A DNA stretch of 64,000 bases from Antricoccus suffuscus (GTDB lineage Bacteria > Actinomycetota > Actinomycetes > Mycobacteriales > Antricoccaceae), in contig NZ_PVUE01000001.1 of NCBI RefSeq assembly GCF_003003235.1, positions 310,001-374,000 of the forward strand, given 5' to 3'. The notes under the pieces are model-generated. The model did not search any database. It had not been told where the DNA came from and was given only the letters and a program-made list of their open reading frames with translations. The translations under genes were made by a program, and so were the position numbers. Of the stretch, positions 25,660 to 36,033 are shown one piece after another; position 1 is the first letter of the stretch, and every line of letters begins with the position of its first letter.

Positions 25660-26160
25660 ATGAAACGTCCTTCGTTCGCCCGTTGGCCATGCTCGATCGC
25701 GCGCACCGTCGACCTGCTCGGCGACAGCTGGACGCCGTTGGTGCTGCGCGAGGCGTTCTACGGGATACGGAGGTTCGACGAGTTTCAGCTTGAGCTCGGT
25801 ATCGCTCGTAACACTCTGTCCGATCGGCTGCGCAAGCTTGTAGAAGAGGGCCTGTTGCAAAGACAGCGCTACGAGGACGAGCCGCCCAGACACGAGTATG
25901 TCCTCACCGAAAAGGGCCACGAAATCTACGGAGTGCTGGCTGCCATGTCGCGGTGGGGTGATCGTTGGCTCGCCGATGAGGACGGCCCGCCGATCACTAT
26001 GCGTCACGACCCGTGCGGTCACGACACGTACGCCGAGGTGGTCTGCGCGCACTGCCATGAGCCCCTTAAATCGGAAGACGTCAGCCGCCGGATGGGACCG
26101 GGTTACCCCGAACGGCTCAAGACTCATCCGAGCGTGCTGCGGAGATTCTCATCTTCTTGA
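25660..26160 (+). CDS. HxlR-family winged-helix regulator with C-terminal zinc-site-like motif
   Basis: A 166-aa regulator. The HxlR core starts CSIARTVDLLGDSWTPLVLR (cysteine early in the domain), followed by RRFDEFQLELGIARNTLSDR and the wing RHEYVLTEKG. The C-terminal tail contains CGHDTYAEVVCAHCHEPL, a likely Zn site. Start ATG 25660; a TTG at 25636 is in frame but less likely. It diverges from the MaoC operon and precedes the LLM oxidoreductase by 121 bases, either of which could be its target. Confidence 0.88.
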   Translation: MKRPSFARWPCSIARTVDLLGDSWTPLVLREAFYGIRRFDEFQLELGIARNTLSDRLRKLVEEGLLQRQRYEDEPPRHEYVLTEKGHEIYGVLAAMSRWGDRWLADEDGPPITMRHDPCGHDTYAEVVCAHCHEPLKSEDVSRRMGPGYPERLKTHPSVLRRFSSS

Positions 26161-26281
26161 CAAATAAGTCTTATTACGCAACTGTGGTGCTCAGCGACTA
26201 GTTGAGGGCGAGCATCATGATGTTGAATCAAGAGTGTGAACGGCGCCAGGGCCGCAAGACGGACTCGAGCGGGGACCGCTG

Positions 26282-27382
26282 ATGCGTACGGCAACCACGA
26301 TCGAGGCCTCCAGCGGTGGCCGGTGGCAGGAGCAGACCGACTTCGTCGTCGAGGCGGAGAAACTCGGTCTGGACGTGTGTTGGGTGGCTGAGGCTTGGGG
26401 TTCGGATGCGCCGTCGGCTCTTGGCTACTACGCGGCCAAGACCCATCGGATGTTGCTCGGCTCTGGAATCATCCAGCTGGGCACCCGAACGCCAGTCGCG
26501 ATCGCACAGGCCGCAATCACGCTTTCCAACCTTTCAGGTGGGCGGTTCTTACTCGGTCTAGGCGCATCTGGCCCCCAGGTAATCGAGGGTTTGCACGGCG
26601 TACCTTTTGCGCGGCCGCTGTCGAGACTGCGCGAGACGGTCGAGATCGTCCGGAGTGTCTTCGCCGGCGGAAAGATCTCGTATTCCGGTCGCGAGTTCGA
26701 GATCCCAATGGCGGGCCGTGACGCGGTGCCGATGCGGCTGTCGACCGGTCCACTACATGACATACCGATCTATCTTGCGACGATGTCGCCGGCGATGTTG
26801 CGGTTGACCGGGCAGATCGCCGACGGATGGGTCGGGACTAGTTTTGTGCCCGAGGGCGCCGACGAGGCCTACTTTGCCCCGCTGGACGAGGGTCTGGCCA
26901 AGTCCGGTCGCACTCGCGATGATCTCGACATTTGCCAGGGAGCCGAAGTCGCCTTCGCGCCCGACGAGGATGCATTGCGCGACATGATCGTCGACCGCAA
27001 GAAGGGCCTTGCCTTCAGCCTCGGCGGGATGGGTTCCGCGTCGACAAACTTCTACAACAAGGCATACAGCCGGCAGGGATGGGCCGAGGTCGCCGCCGAG
27101 GTTCGTGAGCGGTGGCAGGCCGGTGATCGTGACGGTGCGACCGAGCTCGTGACCGATGACATGGTGCTCGGTACGACGCTGATCGGCACCGAGTCAATGG
27201 TCCGGGACCGGCTGCGGGTATGGCAGGACGCCGGTGTCGACACCGTGCGGCTATATCCCGCGGGGGACACGCTCGATGCGCAGCTCGCGACCATGGGCCG
27301 CGCCATCGAACTAGTCCGCGCAATCGATGACGCCTCGGTCAATACCGGAACGTCGCAACCGCTGGAACCGCGCTCGGGCTAG
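26282..27382 (+). CDS. LLM-class F420-dependent oxidoreductase
   Basis: A 366-aa luciferase-like TIM-barrel enzyme. Motifs are VAEAWGSDAPSALGYYAAKT, GIIQLGTRTPVAIAQAA, LSNLSGGRFLLGLGASGPQV and the late IADGWVGTSFVPEGADEAYF (here IADGWVGTSFVP). This branch usually uses reduced F420 as hydride donor for ketones, quinones or enones; a flavin cannot be excluded. ATG 26282. It runs four bases into the end of the convergent paaK gene. Confidence 0.88.
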   Translation: MRTATTIEASSGGRWQEQTDFVVEAEKLGLDVCWVAEAWGSDAPSALGYYAAKTHRMLLGSGIIQLGTRTPVAIAQAAITLSNLSGGRFLLGLGASGPQVIEGLHGVPFARPLSRLRETVEIVRSVFAGGKISYSGREFEIPMAGRDAVPMRLSTGPLHDIPIYLATMSPAMLRLTGQIADGWVGTSFVPEGADEAYFAPLDEGLAKSGRTRDDLDICQGAEVAFAPDEDALRDMIVDRKKGLAFSLGGMGSASTNFYNKAYSRQGWAEVAAEVRERWQAGDRDGATELVTDDMVLGTTLIGTESMVRDRLRVWQDAGVDTVRLYPAGDTLDAQLATMGRAIELVRAIDDASVNTGTSQPLEPRSG

Positions 27383-28692
27383 GCCAGTACGCCGGGGAAA
27401 GGTGATTCGGCGTTCGGCTTCCATCGCTGGACGCGGACGGCCTTGCCGACCTCGGTGCGCGGCAGCCCGCCGGGCTCGGCGAAGACGACCTTGCACGAGA
27501 CCCCGAGACGTTCCTTGAGCTGGCGCTGAAGGCCTTCGAGCATCGTGTCGAGCGCCGAGCGGTCGATGCCGGCAACCGGTTCGGTGACCGCGACGAGTGA
27601 GGGCATGGTGCCGCGTTCGTCGATGACCAAGGTGTACGCCGTGGCGACCCGTGCGTCGGCGAGCAGGACGGCTTCGATCTCGGACGGGAAGACGTTGACG
27701 CCGCGGATCACCAGCATGTCGTCGGCGCGGCCGAGGATCCGTGACATGGTGACAAACGTGCGGCCTTCTGGGTCGTTGACCCGTTGCAGGGAGGCGAGGT
27801 CACCGGTCCGGTAACGCACCACGGGGACAGCCTCCTTAGTCAGCGTCGTGAAGACGAGTTCACCTACTTCGCCTTCTGCGCAGGGCTTCCCGCTCACGGG
27901 GTCGATGCACTCCACGAGGAATTCATCCTCGTTGACGAACAGATGACCACCGCTGTTGACAGTCTCGAATCCGACTCCCGGTCCTTGCACCTCGCATAGG
28001 CCATAGATGTCGAGTGCGGTGATGCCCAGTCCGGCTTCGACCTTCTCGCGCATCCCCTCGCTCCACGGCTCGGCGCCTAAGATTCCGGCGCGCAAGGCGA
28101 TGTCGGCCGGGTCGACCCCTTGTGCGGCAAAGAGGTCGGCGATCACCGCGGCGTACGACGGCGTGCACAGGAGGACTTCGCTGCGCAGGTCTTGGATCAT
28201 CGCGGCCTGCCGCGCCGTGTTGCCGCCGGAGATCGGCAGACAACAGGCCTTGAGCTCCTCGATGCCAGCGTGCAATCCGAGGCCGCCGGTGAAAAGCCCA
28301 TAGCCGTAGGCATTGTGGACCATCGTGCCGGCGATGACGCCGGACGCATCGAGAGCCCGGGCGTTGGTACGCCGCAGCACGGCCATGTCGTGGTCGGTGT
28401 AGGCAACGATCGTTGGTTTGCCCGACGTGCCGGACGTGGCGTGGATTCGGCGCAGTTGCGACCGGTCGACGCACAGCGAGTTGAGTGGGTAGAACTCGCG
28501 CAGATCCTGCTTGCGCACTGATGGGAGCTCGTGCAGGTTGTCGAGGGTGACGTCGGAACTGTCGATGCCGCGCAGCTGCGCGCGGTGTTGCGGCGAGGCG
28601 TCCTTGACGCGGTCGATCAGCGTGCGGAGCAGGCGCTGTTGGTCGGTGCGCCGCTCTTCGACGGGCTGAGTCTGTGCCGCGTGGTCAAACAT
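27379..28692 (-). CDS. paaK: Phenylacetate-CoA ligase
   Basis: A 437-aa ligase making phenylacetyl-CoA, the substrate of PaaABCE. Compact PaaK layout without a long N-terminal region: SSDVTLDNLHELPSVRKQDL, the P-loop RRIHATSGTSGKPTIVAYT, then DIYGLCEVQGPG, RYRTGDLASL and RADDMLVIRGVNVFPSEIE, with the C-terminal GKAVRVQRW. ATG 28692. It lies 66 bases after a TetR gene on the same strand. It is 12.6 kb away from paaABCDE, so the pathway is split into two loci. Related aryl acids cannot be excluded. Confidence 0.92.
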   Translation of the reverse strand: MFDHAAQTQPVEERRTDQQRLLRTLIDRVKDASPQHRAQLRGIDSSDVTLDNLHELPSVRKQDLREFYPLNSLCVDRSQLRRIHATSGTSGKPTIVAYTDHDMAVLRRTNARALDASGVIAGTMVHNAYGYGLFTGGLGLHAGIEELKACCLPISGGNTARQAAMIQDLRSEVLLCTPSYAAVIADLFAAQGVDPADIALRAGILGAEPWSEGMREKVEAGLGITALDIYGLCEVQGPGVGFETVNSGGHLFVNEDEFLVECIDPVSGKPCAEGEVGELVFTTLTKEAVPVVRYRTGDLASLQRVNDPEGRTFVTMSRILGRADDMLVIRGVNVFPSEIEAVLLADARVATAYTLVIDERGTMPSLVAVTEPVAGIDRSALDTMLEGLQRQLKERLGVSCKVVFAEPGGLPRTEVGKAVRVQRWKPNAESPFPGVLA

Positions 28693-28758
28693 GGATCCCC
28701 ATTTCGGTTGGAGCTATCTGGTGGGTTTATCGATGTCCGGGGCTACCTGCATCTTGGT

Positions 28759-29355
28759 TTATCTGTGTCGTAGGCCGTCCAGGACGAGCGCGGAGACGTG
28801 GTCCACGACCTGGTCGTCGGTGAGCCGGCCGCCGGGCTTGTACCAGTCGATGAGCGAGTTGATGGCGCCGAACACAAGCTTGGTGATCACTGGTGGGTCC
28901 AGGTCGGCGCGGATGTCGCCAGCATCGGCCGCGAGCGTGACCAGTTCGCTGACCCGCTTGTCGAAGTCGCGGCGCTTGTCGATCGCCTTGAGTTCAGTGG
29001 GGGAGTTGCCGCGCACTCGCAGGAAAAGCGTGATGACCTCGATGTCGTCGAGGAGGGCCTTCGTCGTGCGGCGTACGACGCCGTCGATCGCGACAATCGG
29101 CGCGCCGAAGTCCTCGAGGGCTTGCCCGGCAGGAAGAAACGCACCGTCCAACGCGTCGATCGCCCGGTCCAGCGCGAGCCCGAGCAGAGCCTCTTTCCCG
29201 TCGACATGGTGGTAGATCGACGACTTCGTGATACCGGCCGCGAGCGCGATATGCTCCATCGACGTACCGTCGTAACCACGTTCGTTGAACACGCGTACGG
29301 CCACTTGCAGGAGCGAGTTGGCATCGTGTTGTTTGCGGCGTACTGGCTTGGTCAT
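28759..29355 (-). CDS. TetR-family regulator, probable phenylacetate repressor (PaaR-like)
   Basis: A 198-aa repressor. HTH: VRVFNERGYDGTSMEHIALA, then AGITKSSIYHHVDGKEALL, the pattern seen in TetR regulators beside paa genes. It is upstream of paaK in the same unit and diverges from an aldehyde dehydrogenase; a near-palindromic operator lies 20 bases before its ATG. Phenylacetyl-CoA would be the likely inducer. A giant open frame that continues through this gene on the minus strand to 30759 is a shadow of the dehydrogenase. Confidence 0.88.
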   Translation of the reverse strand: MTKPVRRKQHDANSLLQVAVRVFNERGYDGTSMEHIALAAGITKSSIYHHVDGKEALLGLALDRAIDALDGAFLPAGQALEDFGAPIVAIDGVVRRTTKALLDDIEVITLFLRVRGNSPTELKAIDKRRDFDKRVSELVTLAADAGDIRADLDPPVITKLVFGAINSLIDWYKPGGRLTDDQVVDHVSALVLDGLRHR

Positions 29356-29374
29356 GGCTCCACTCGGGACGAAA

Positions 29375-29390
29375 CCGACCGTTCGGTCGG
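29375..29390. promoter_or_regulatory. Near-palindrome CCGACCGTTCGGTCGG, TetR-type operator
   Basis: A 16-bp inverted repeat, perfect except for the central pair, in the divergent region between the TetR (start 29355) and aldehyde dehydrogenase (start 29464) genes. It shares ACCGA and CGTTCGG with the palindrome in front of paaA at 10954, so the same TetR may bind both. Confidence 0.6.
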
Positions 29391-29463
29391 GCGTAACGTT
29401 AGTGTGCACCAAAACCACGTAAAACTCCATACAAACGCACGGATCGACTATCAAGGAGCATCG

Positions 29464-30888
<1,425 letters not shown>

Positions 30889-30911
30889 TTCGTCGATTTC
30901 ATAGTTAACTG

Positions 30912-30947
30912 GGAAGATCGGGCTCGGACTACCGGGCCCGATCTTCC
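30912..30947 (+). terminator. Rho-independent-type hairpin after the aldehyde dehydrogenase
   Basis: GGAAGATCGGGC (30912-30923) pairs exactly with GCCCGATCTTCC (30936-30947), and an inner CGG/CCG extends the stem. It begins 24 bases after the stop. There is no long T-run, as is common in actinomycetes. Confidence 0.75.
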
Positions 30948-30987
30948 TGTCTATCGCTCGAGGGCGGGCTCGGTTACGATCCGAACT

Positions 30988-31296
30988 ATGACTACCTCAT
31001 TGTTTGTGACCTACCGTGTGCCCGACGACGCCGCGGCGTTCGACAAGAGCTACTTCGACGGGCATGTCCCGTTGGTCAACAAGATGCCGGGGCTGCTCGA
31101 GAACCGCGTCAACAAGGTCGTGCAGAATATCGCCGGCGAGCAGAAGCTCTACGTGATCACCGAACTCGTTTTCGAGAACGCCGAGGCCGCCCAGAAGGCG
31201 CTGGGTTCTGAAGAGGGCAAGGCGACCAGCGTCGACCTCGCGTCCTGGGGCGGCGACAAGCTTGCTTCGATCTACCTATCCGAGCGCGCCGTCTAA
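30988..31296 (+). CDS. EthD-family small protein
   Basis: A 102-aa dimeric alpha-beta barrel protein of the EthD type: LFVTYRVPDDAAAFDKSYFD, then HVPLVNKMPGL, with the conserved Y..DHxPL-like pattern. EthD proteins accompany oxidative degradation pathways and their chemical role is often unknown. ATG 30988 stands alone after the terminator at 30912, and a hairpin repeat follows 11 bases after its stop. Confidence 0.8.
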   Translation: MTTSLFVTYRVPDDAAAFDKSYFDGHVPLVNKMPGLLENRVNKVVQNIAGEQKLYVITELVFENAEAAQKALGSEEGKATSVDLASWGGDKLASIYLSERAV

Positions 31297-31307
31297 CCCG
31301 CACCTTC

Positions 31308-31378
31308 AAATAAGGTCATACGTCCCGGTCGCGAGCCTTCACAGGCCGAAGTTGCCGCCGGGACGTATGACGCTATTT
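31308..31378. repeat. Dispersed hairpin element, copy 2 (20-bp arms)
   Basis: Left arm AAATAAGGTCATACGTCCCG (31308-31327) and right arm 31359-31378 pair at 18 of 20 positions around a 31-nt loop. The left arm differs from that at 7381 by one base. It lies between convergent genes and could terminate both. Confidence 0.8.
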
Positions 31379-31391
31379 GGTTGACGACGTC

Positions 31392-32567
31392 CTAGGCGCC
31401 GAGGGCGCGCATGAAGCCCGGCTGGATGACGAGGTCGTCGATCGACAGATCGTGCACCGAGGAGTGCCCGAGCCCGAGTACGCCGGAGTCGATACCGCCG
31501 CGCAGGATGTCCAGGACGTTTTCGACGCCGGCCTGTCCGTTGGCGCCGAGGCCCCACAGGTAGGCGCGACCGATCATCACCGCACGTGCGCCGAGCGCGA
31601 GGGCCTTCACCACGTCGCTGCCACGTCGTACGCCGCCGTCCATCACGACCTCGATCTCGTTGCCGACCGCCTCGACGATCGGTCGTAGGGCGCGGATCGA
31701 CCCGGGAGTGCTGTCAAGATTGTTGCCGCCGTGATTGGACACCGAGATAGCCGAGACGCCCGCATCGACCGCGCGACGCGCGTCGTCCACCCGCATGACG
31801 CCCTTGAGCATGAACGGCCCGCCCCATTGTTCGCGTAACCAGGCCACGTCCTCCCAGGTCGGCAGCGGGGTCTGCATCCACTCGCCGTACGCGCCGAAGA
31901 ACGTCGGCGCCTCGCCGCCGGGCGGCGTGAGATTAGGGGTGGTCAGGTCCGGGATCTTGCCGGCCTTGGCGAAGTCCAGCAGCCAGCGTGGCCGGCGCAG
32001 CCCCTCGGGCGCGAACTTGATCATGGTCTTGAGGTCGAGCTTCTCGGGGATTGCCGGGCTGCCCCAGTCGCGGCCGTTGGAGAACGACCAGTCCAGGGTC
32101 ATAATCAGCCCCTTCGCCCCGGCCGCGCGGGCGCGTTCCATCCGCTGCACGAGCACGTCGCGGGTGCCGACCCAGTACATCTGAAAGAACGTCTTGGGGT
32201 TGACGGCGGCTACTTCCTCGATCGACTTGCTGGCAAACGAGCTCAGCGCCATCGTCGTACCTCGCGCCGCCGCGGCTCTGGACACGGCGACCTCGCCTTC
32301 GGGGTGCACGGCCTGTACGCCGGTCGGCGAGATCATTACCGGCATCGAGATTTCCTGGCCCATCACGGTGGTGCCGAGTTCACGTTTCATTGACAGGCCC
32401 GCGACGTGCGGCGCGAAACCGAGCTCGCTGAACGCGGCCATGTTGTCGTCGATGGTCAAGCCCTTTTCCGACCCGGCGACCAAGGCGCCGTACACCGAAG
32501 GCAGCAGCCGTTTCTTAGCGCGTCGCTGCGCCTCGGCAACGGTCTCAAACCATTCGTTCTTAGCCAT
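31392..32567 (-). CDS. mftD: FMN-dependent alpha-hydroxy-acid dehydrogenase family, close to pre-mycofactocin synthase MftD
   Basis: A 391-aa FMN TIM-barrel protein. It closely follows MftD as I remember it: ETVAEAQRRAKKRLLPSVYG, TVMGQEISMPVMISPTGVQA, EWMQTPLPTWEDVAWLREQW, GPFMLKGVMRVDDARRAVDA, and SNHGGNNLD with the active-site His. MftD oxidises the mycofactocin precursor peptide product. No mftA, B, C, E or F gene is in this window, so either the rest is elsewhere or this is a lactate-dehydrogenase-like paralogue. Start ATG 32567 (MAKNEWFETV). The symbol is by similarity only. Confidence 0.8.
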   Translation of the reverse strand: MAKNEWFETVAEAQRRAKKRLLPSVYGALVAGSEKGLTIDDNMAAFSELGFAPHVAGLSMKRELGTTVMGQEISMPVMISPTGVQAVHPEGEVAVSRAAAARGTTMALSSFASKSIEEVAAVNPKTFFQMYWVGTRDVLVQRMERARAAGAKGLIMTLDWSFSNGRDWGSPAIPEKLDLKTMIKFAPEGLRRPRWLLDFAKAGKIPDLTTPNLTPPGGEAPTFFGAYGEWMQTPLPTWEDVAWLREQWGGPFMLKGVMRVDDARRAVDAGVSAISVSNHGGNNLDSTPGSIRALRPIVEAVGNEIEVVMDGGVRRGSDVVKALALGARAVMIGRAYLWGLGANGQAGVENVLDILRGGIDSGVLGLGHSSVHDLSIDDLVIQPGFMRALGA

Positions 32568-32621
32568 GACAGAACCCTTCAATCGACGTCATCAACCGAT
32601 AAGTTTGCCCGTGCGGATCGG

Positions 32622-32852
32622 CTAGGCGGCGTCGGGGGCCTCGTCGTACTCCCGGTCCTTCGGCGGAGCAAGGTCAAACAGGAATCCCGAGTAGACGATC
32701 TCCGGCTCATTGCCGGACCGTTTGAGCCGGCGGGCGCGGACGGCAAATACGGCGGCGATCGCCCAGGCGAGCAGGGCGGTGACGGCGCCGGCCGCGACGA
32801 TCAGACCGAGGATGACGAGCACAAACAGCGTCGTCGAGCTCGTGTCGAACAT
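32622..32852 (-). CDS. Small single-helix membrane protein
   Basis: A 76-aa protein with one long hydrophobic segment (LFVLVILGLIVAAGAVTALL, then AWAIAAVFAV), a basic RARRLKRSG after it and an acidic tail (DREYDEAPDAA). ATG 32852 is preceded by GGGAGG at a good distance, which supports a real gene. Family and function are not recognised. It lies 54 bases upstream of mftD on the same strand. Confidence 0.65.
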   Translation of the reverse strand: MFDTSSTTLFVLVILGLIVAAGAVTALLAWAIAAVFAVRARRLKRSGNEPEIVYSGFLFDLAPPKDREYDEAPDAA

Positions 32853-33087
32853 GGGTAGCGCCTCCCGCCGGCCGGTGGCCGAGACCAAAAAGCCAATAGT
32901 ACGTCGGCGAGCCGAATTTCTCGGGCGCGCTGGGCGCATGTCTGTCGGTGCGGGGACGGTACCTCGGGTGGGTGAGCGTCGTTCGGAACGGCGTGTTTCG
33001 TACGGCCGGCCGCTCGTCGCGGCGAAACGGCGGTGAGTTGGGCCGCGTCCACAGGCAACGTTCAAGTTTCACAGATAAGGTTTTGGC

Positions 33088-33762
33088 GTGACAGTGACAT
33101 ATCAGGCCTCGATCCTGCCCAGTTGGCTCGACCCCGCCAACATAATTTCCGGCATGGGCGGGTTCGCACTGCTCGGAATCTGCCTGATCCTGTTCGCCGA
33201 GTGCGCGCTGTTGATCGGCTTCTTCCTGCCCGGCGACACGCTCCTGTTCTTCGCCGGCATCTTCTGGGCCAGTGGCGCGATTGCGACGCCGCTCGTCGTA
33301 CTGCTGGCAGCAATGGCGCTTGCGGCGTTCATCGGCAACATGGTCGGCTATTGGATCGGCTACAAGGTCGGGCCAGCGGTGTTTAAACGCCCGGACGCGA
33401 AGTTCCTTAAACCGGAGTACATCCAAAGGTCCGAAAAGCTCTTCGACAAGTACGGCAAGCCGGCGATCGTGCTGGCGCGGTTTGTGCCGGTCGTCCGTAC
33501 CGTCGCGCCGGTTATGGCCGGCGCCTCGAAGATGGACCGCAAGATCTACGCGCTCTATTCAGCGATCGGCGGCGTCGCGTGGGTCGTCGTGGTGACACTG
33601 CTCGGGATCTGGCTCGGCCAGGTCGCGTTTATCCGGGACCATCTCGACCTGGTGATCGTCGCGGCCGTGGTGATCGTCGTACTGTTCTCCGCGGCTCCGG
33701 CGCTGATGCATTTCGTGCAGAAGCGCAAGAATCGGACTCAGACCGCTGAACCGACCGACTGA
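33088..33762 (+). CDS. DedA/VTT-family membrane protein
   Basis: A 224-aa membrane protein with the DedA signature: ECALLIGFFLPGDTLLFFAG, the GNMVGYWIGYKVG re-entrant region, and ARFVPVVRTVAPVMAGASKM with the conserved FxPxxR motif. DedA proteins act in lipid-carrier (undecaprenyl phosphate) flipping and membrane homeostasis. GTG 33088 with AAGG upstream. A rhodanese gene follows 77 bases later. Confidence 0.9.
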   Translation: MTVTYQASILPSWLDPANIISGMGGFALLGICLILFAECALLIGFFLPGDTLLFFAGIFWASGAIATPLVVLLAAMALAAFIGNMVGYWIGYKVGPAVFKRPDAKFLKPEYIQRSEKLFDKYGKPAIVLARFVPVVRTVAPVMAGASKMDRKIYALYSAIGGVAWVVVVTLLGIWLGQVAFIRDHLDLVIVAAVVIVVLFSAAPALMHFVQKRKNRTQTAEPTD

Positions 33763-33839
33763 CGTCTCGACGCTCGGTACGCCGCGGGCTTGCGGTCGCG
33801 TGATTAGATCGACATCACGTGGCAACGAAGGAGAAGCCG

Positions 33840-34265
33840 ATGACCGACAATACGCGACCACCGCTGAAAAAGGGCGTCATGCAGCTCGTCGACGAAGCGA
33901 TGAGCGAGGTAGTCACGCTCACCGTGGACGAGGCAGCGGCCAAGGTTAACGATCCGAACGTCTTGTTCGTCGATATTCGCGACTCGCGTGAGCTCGACCG
34001 GGAGGGGCAGGTTCCGTCGGCGTTCAACGTGAACCGCGGAATGCTCGAGTTCTGGGTCGATCCGCAGTCGCCGTACTTCAAAGAGCCGCTTGGTGATGAC
34101 CGCGAGAAGGTCTTGTACTGCGCCGGTGGCTGGCGATCTGCGCTCGCGGCCAAGACCCTTCAAGACATGGGCATCTCGAACGTGTCGCACATCGAAGGCG
34201 GATTTGGTGCCTGGAAGGAGGCCGGCAAACCGGTCGTCGACAGGGAGAGGCACGGCAAGAAGTAG
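33840..34265 (+). CDS. Rhodanese-domain protein
   Basis: A 141-aa single-domain sulfurtransferase-type protein. Domain features are VLFVDIRDSRELDREGQVP and the active loop LYCAGGWRSALAAK, with the catalytic cysteine of the CxxGxR pattern present. ATG 33840 follows GAAGGAG; a GTG at 33819 is in frame but has no better site. Cytoplasmic; the donor and acceptor are unknown. Confidence 0.9.
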   Translation: MTDNTRPPLKKGVMQLVDEAMSEVVTLTVDEAAAKVNDPNVLFVDIRDSRELDREGQVPSAFNVNRGMLEFWVDPQSPYFKEPLGDDREKVLYCAGGWRSALAAKTLQDMGISNVSHIEGGFGAWKEAGKPVVDRERHGKK

Positions 34266-34396
34266 CCACGCGGGCAGTTGCGACCTATTCCCAAGAGGAT
34301 GGGTCCGCAGTAATTTAGATGCGGGCGTTGCCGCACATCTCAGTCGAGCCAGCCGTTGCCTCGACGCGTTACTTGTAGCGCCGGGGGAGCACCACC

Positions 34397-35920
34397 ATGA
34401 ACCTCGCGAATATCTTGAGCCGCGCCGCAACGGAGCACCCGGACCGGGTCGCGCTGCGCATGGGCAGCGTGGAGGTGACCTATGCGCAGTTCGTCGAGCA
34501 GAGCCGGAGATTTGCCGGATTTCTGCGCGAGCAAGGGCTGAAACCAGGCGAGCGCGTCGCCTGTTGGGCGCCGAACTGCCTGGAATACCTGCCGGTGATC
34601 TTTGGTGCATGGTGGGCCGGCGGCGTGGCGGTCCCGCTCAACTATCTGTTCGGGGCCGACGCGCTACGCCATGCCGTCACTGATTCCGAGGCTCAGTGGG
34701 TGTTGGCACGAGGCGAGGATGTCACTCGGCTGCAAGAGCTGCTGACCGGTCTTCCGCTCGCCGGACGGATCATCTCGGCTGCGGGGGCGGAGCACTCAGA
34801 CTATGACTTCGCGACGATCTCGCGGACCGCTTCGCCGCTGGCGGAAGTGCAGCCGCGACTCGACGACGAGGACGCGCTGCTGATGTACACCAGCGGGTCG
34901 ACCGGCATGCCCAAGGGCGTGCGGCAGACGCACCGCAACACCGGCTCGCAGGTCGACGCGGTGATCGACATCTGGGGGATTAACGGCGACGACCACGCGC
35001 TGAACTCCATGCCGTTGTTCCACGTCGGCGGACTTCAACTGTGTAGCTTGCCGGTGTTGGCGCGCGGCGGGCAGATCACGTTCATGCCGAAATGGGACCC
35101 CAACGAGTGGCTGAGATTGGTCCAGGAGTCGCGACCGTCGATCGGCGGGCTGATCTCCACCATGCTCATCGACGTCGGAAACCTCACTCAGGACAACCCG
35201 ACTCGGTTGGACTCGATGCGCATCTGCATGTTCGGCGGATCGCGTACGCCGCCCGCGCCGGTGCAACGTTTCGTGCGCGGGACCGGCGTCGTACCGACCG
35301 AGATCTACGGCCAGACCGAACAGAACGGCCTTGCCGTGACATATCGCGCCGGCGAATCGCCGCGCGAAGAGTCGATGGGTCGCGCCCTGGACCAAATCAT
35401 GCGGTGGCAGCTGGTGCCGCCGGGCGGTGACGAGGCACTGCCGTCAGGCTCTGAGGACGTCGGCGAATTCTGGGTGCGCGGCGACGCGGTGACGCCAGGG
35501 TACTGGCGGATGCCGGAGTTAAACGCCGAACGATTTGTCGACGGCTGGTTCCGCACCGGGGACCTGGTGCGAGCAGACAGCGAGGGATACTTGTACTACG
35601 TCGACCGGATCGACGACATGATCGTCAGCGGCGGTGAGAACGTCTATCCGCAGATGGTGGAGTCGCATCTCGCGTCTTGCCCGCAGATCGCGGAGGTCGC
35701 GATCATCGGCACCGCCGACGACCGGTGGGTGCAAAAAGTAACGGCGGTCGTTGTGCCGTCGGCCCGGGGAGTCAGCGCTGAGGACATCTATAGCTACTGC
35801 GAAACCGATCCGAATCTTAAAGGACTGCAGCGACCGAAGCGCATCGAGTTCGTCGATGCCCTGCCCCGTACCGGAAGCGGCAAGCTCAACCGGCCCGAGT
35901 TGCGGCAGCAGTTCCCCTGA
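34397..35920 (+). CDS. AMP-forming acyl-CoA ligase (ANL superfamily)
   Basis: A 507-aa ligase. P-loop MYTSGSTGMPKGVRQTHRNT, motif EIYGQTEQNGLAVTY (where most ligases have YGxTE), WFRTGDLVRADSEGYLYYVD, DMIVSGGENVYPQMVE and the late lysine LPRTGSGKLNRPEL. It resembles the carnitine-CoA-ligase/CaiC-like and cyclohexanecarboxylate-type branch of the family, but the substrate is open. ATG 34397 follows GGGGGAG. It stands alone between rhodanese and a convergent DUF885 gene. Confidence 0.9.
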   Translation: MNLANILSRAATEHPDRVALRMGSVEVTYAQFVEQSRRFAGFLREQGLKPGERVACWAPNCLEYLPVIFGAWWAGGVAVPLNYLFGADALRHAVTDSEAQWVLARGEDVTRLQELLTGLPLAGRIISAAGAEHSDYDFATISRTASPLAEVQPRLDDEDALLMYTSGSTGMPKGVRQTHRNTGSQVDAVIDIWGINGDDHALNSMPLFHVGGLQLCSLPVLARGGQITFMPKWDPNEWLRLVQESRPSIGGLISTMLIDVGNLTQDNPTRLDSMRICMFGGSRTPPAPVQRFVRGTGVVPTEIYGQTEQNGLAVTYRAGESPREESMGRALDQIMRWQLVPPGGDEALPSGSEDVGEFWVRGDAVTPGYWRMPELNAERFVDGWFRTGDLVRADSEGYLYYVDRIDDMIVSGGENVYPQMVESHLASCPQIAEVAIIGTADDRWVQKVTAVVVPSARGVSAEDIYSYCETDPNLKGLQRPKRIEFVDALPRTGSGKLNRPELRQQFP

Positions 35921-36033
35921 CAAGCCGTCTGATTCGATAAGCGAGTGCTCGTGACCCTCGACAGCCGCATCAGCCGCGCACCCGATGTGCGCTGCGCGGT
36001 CGCCACTCCGTAGGGCTATCGGTAAACCGTGGG

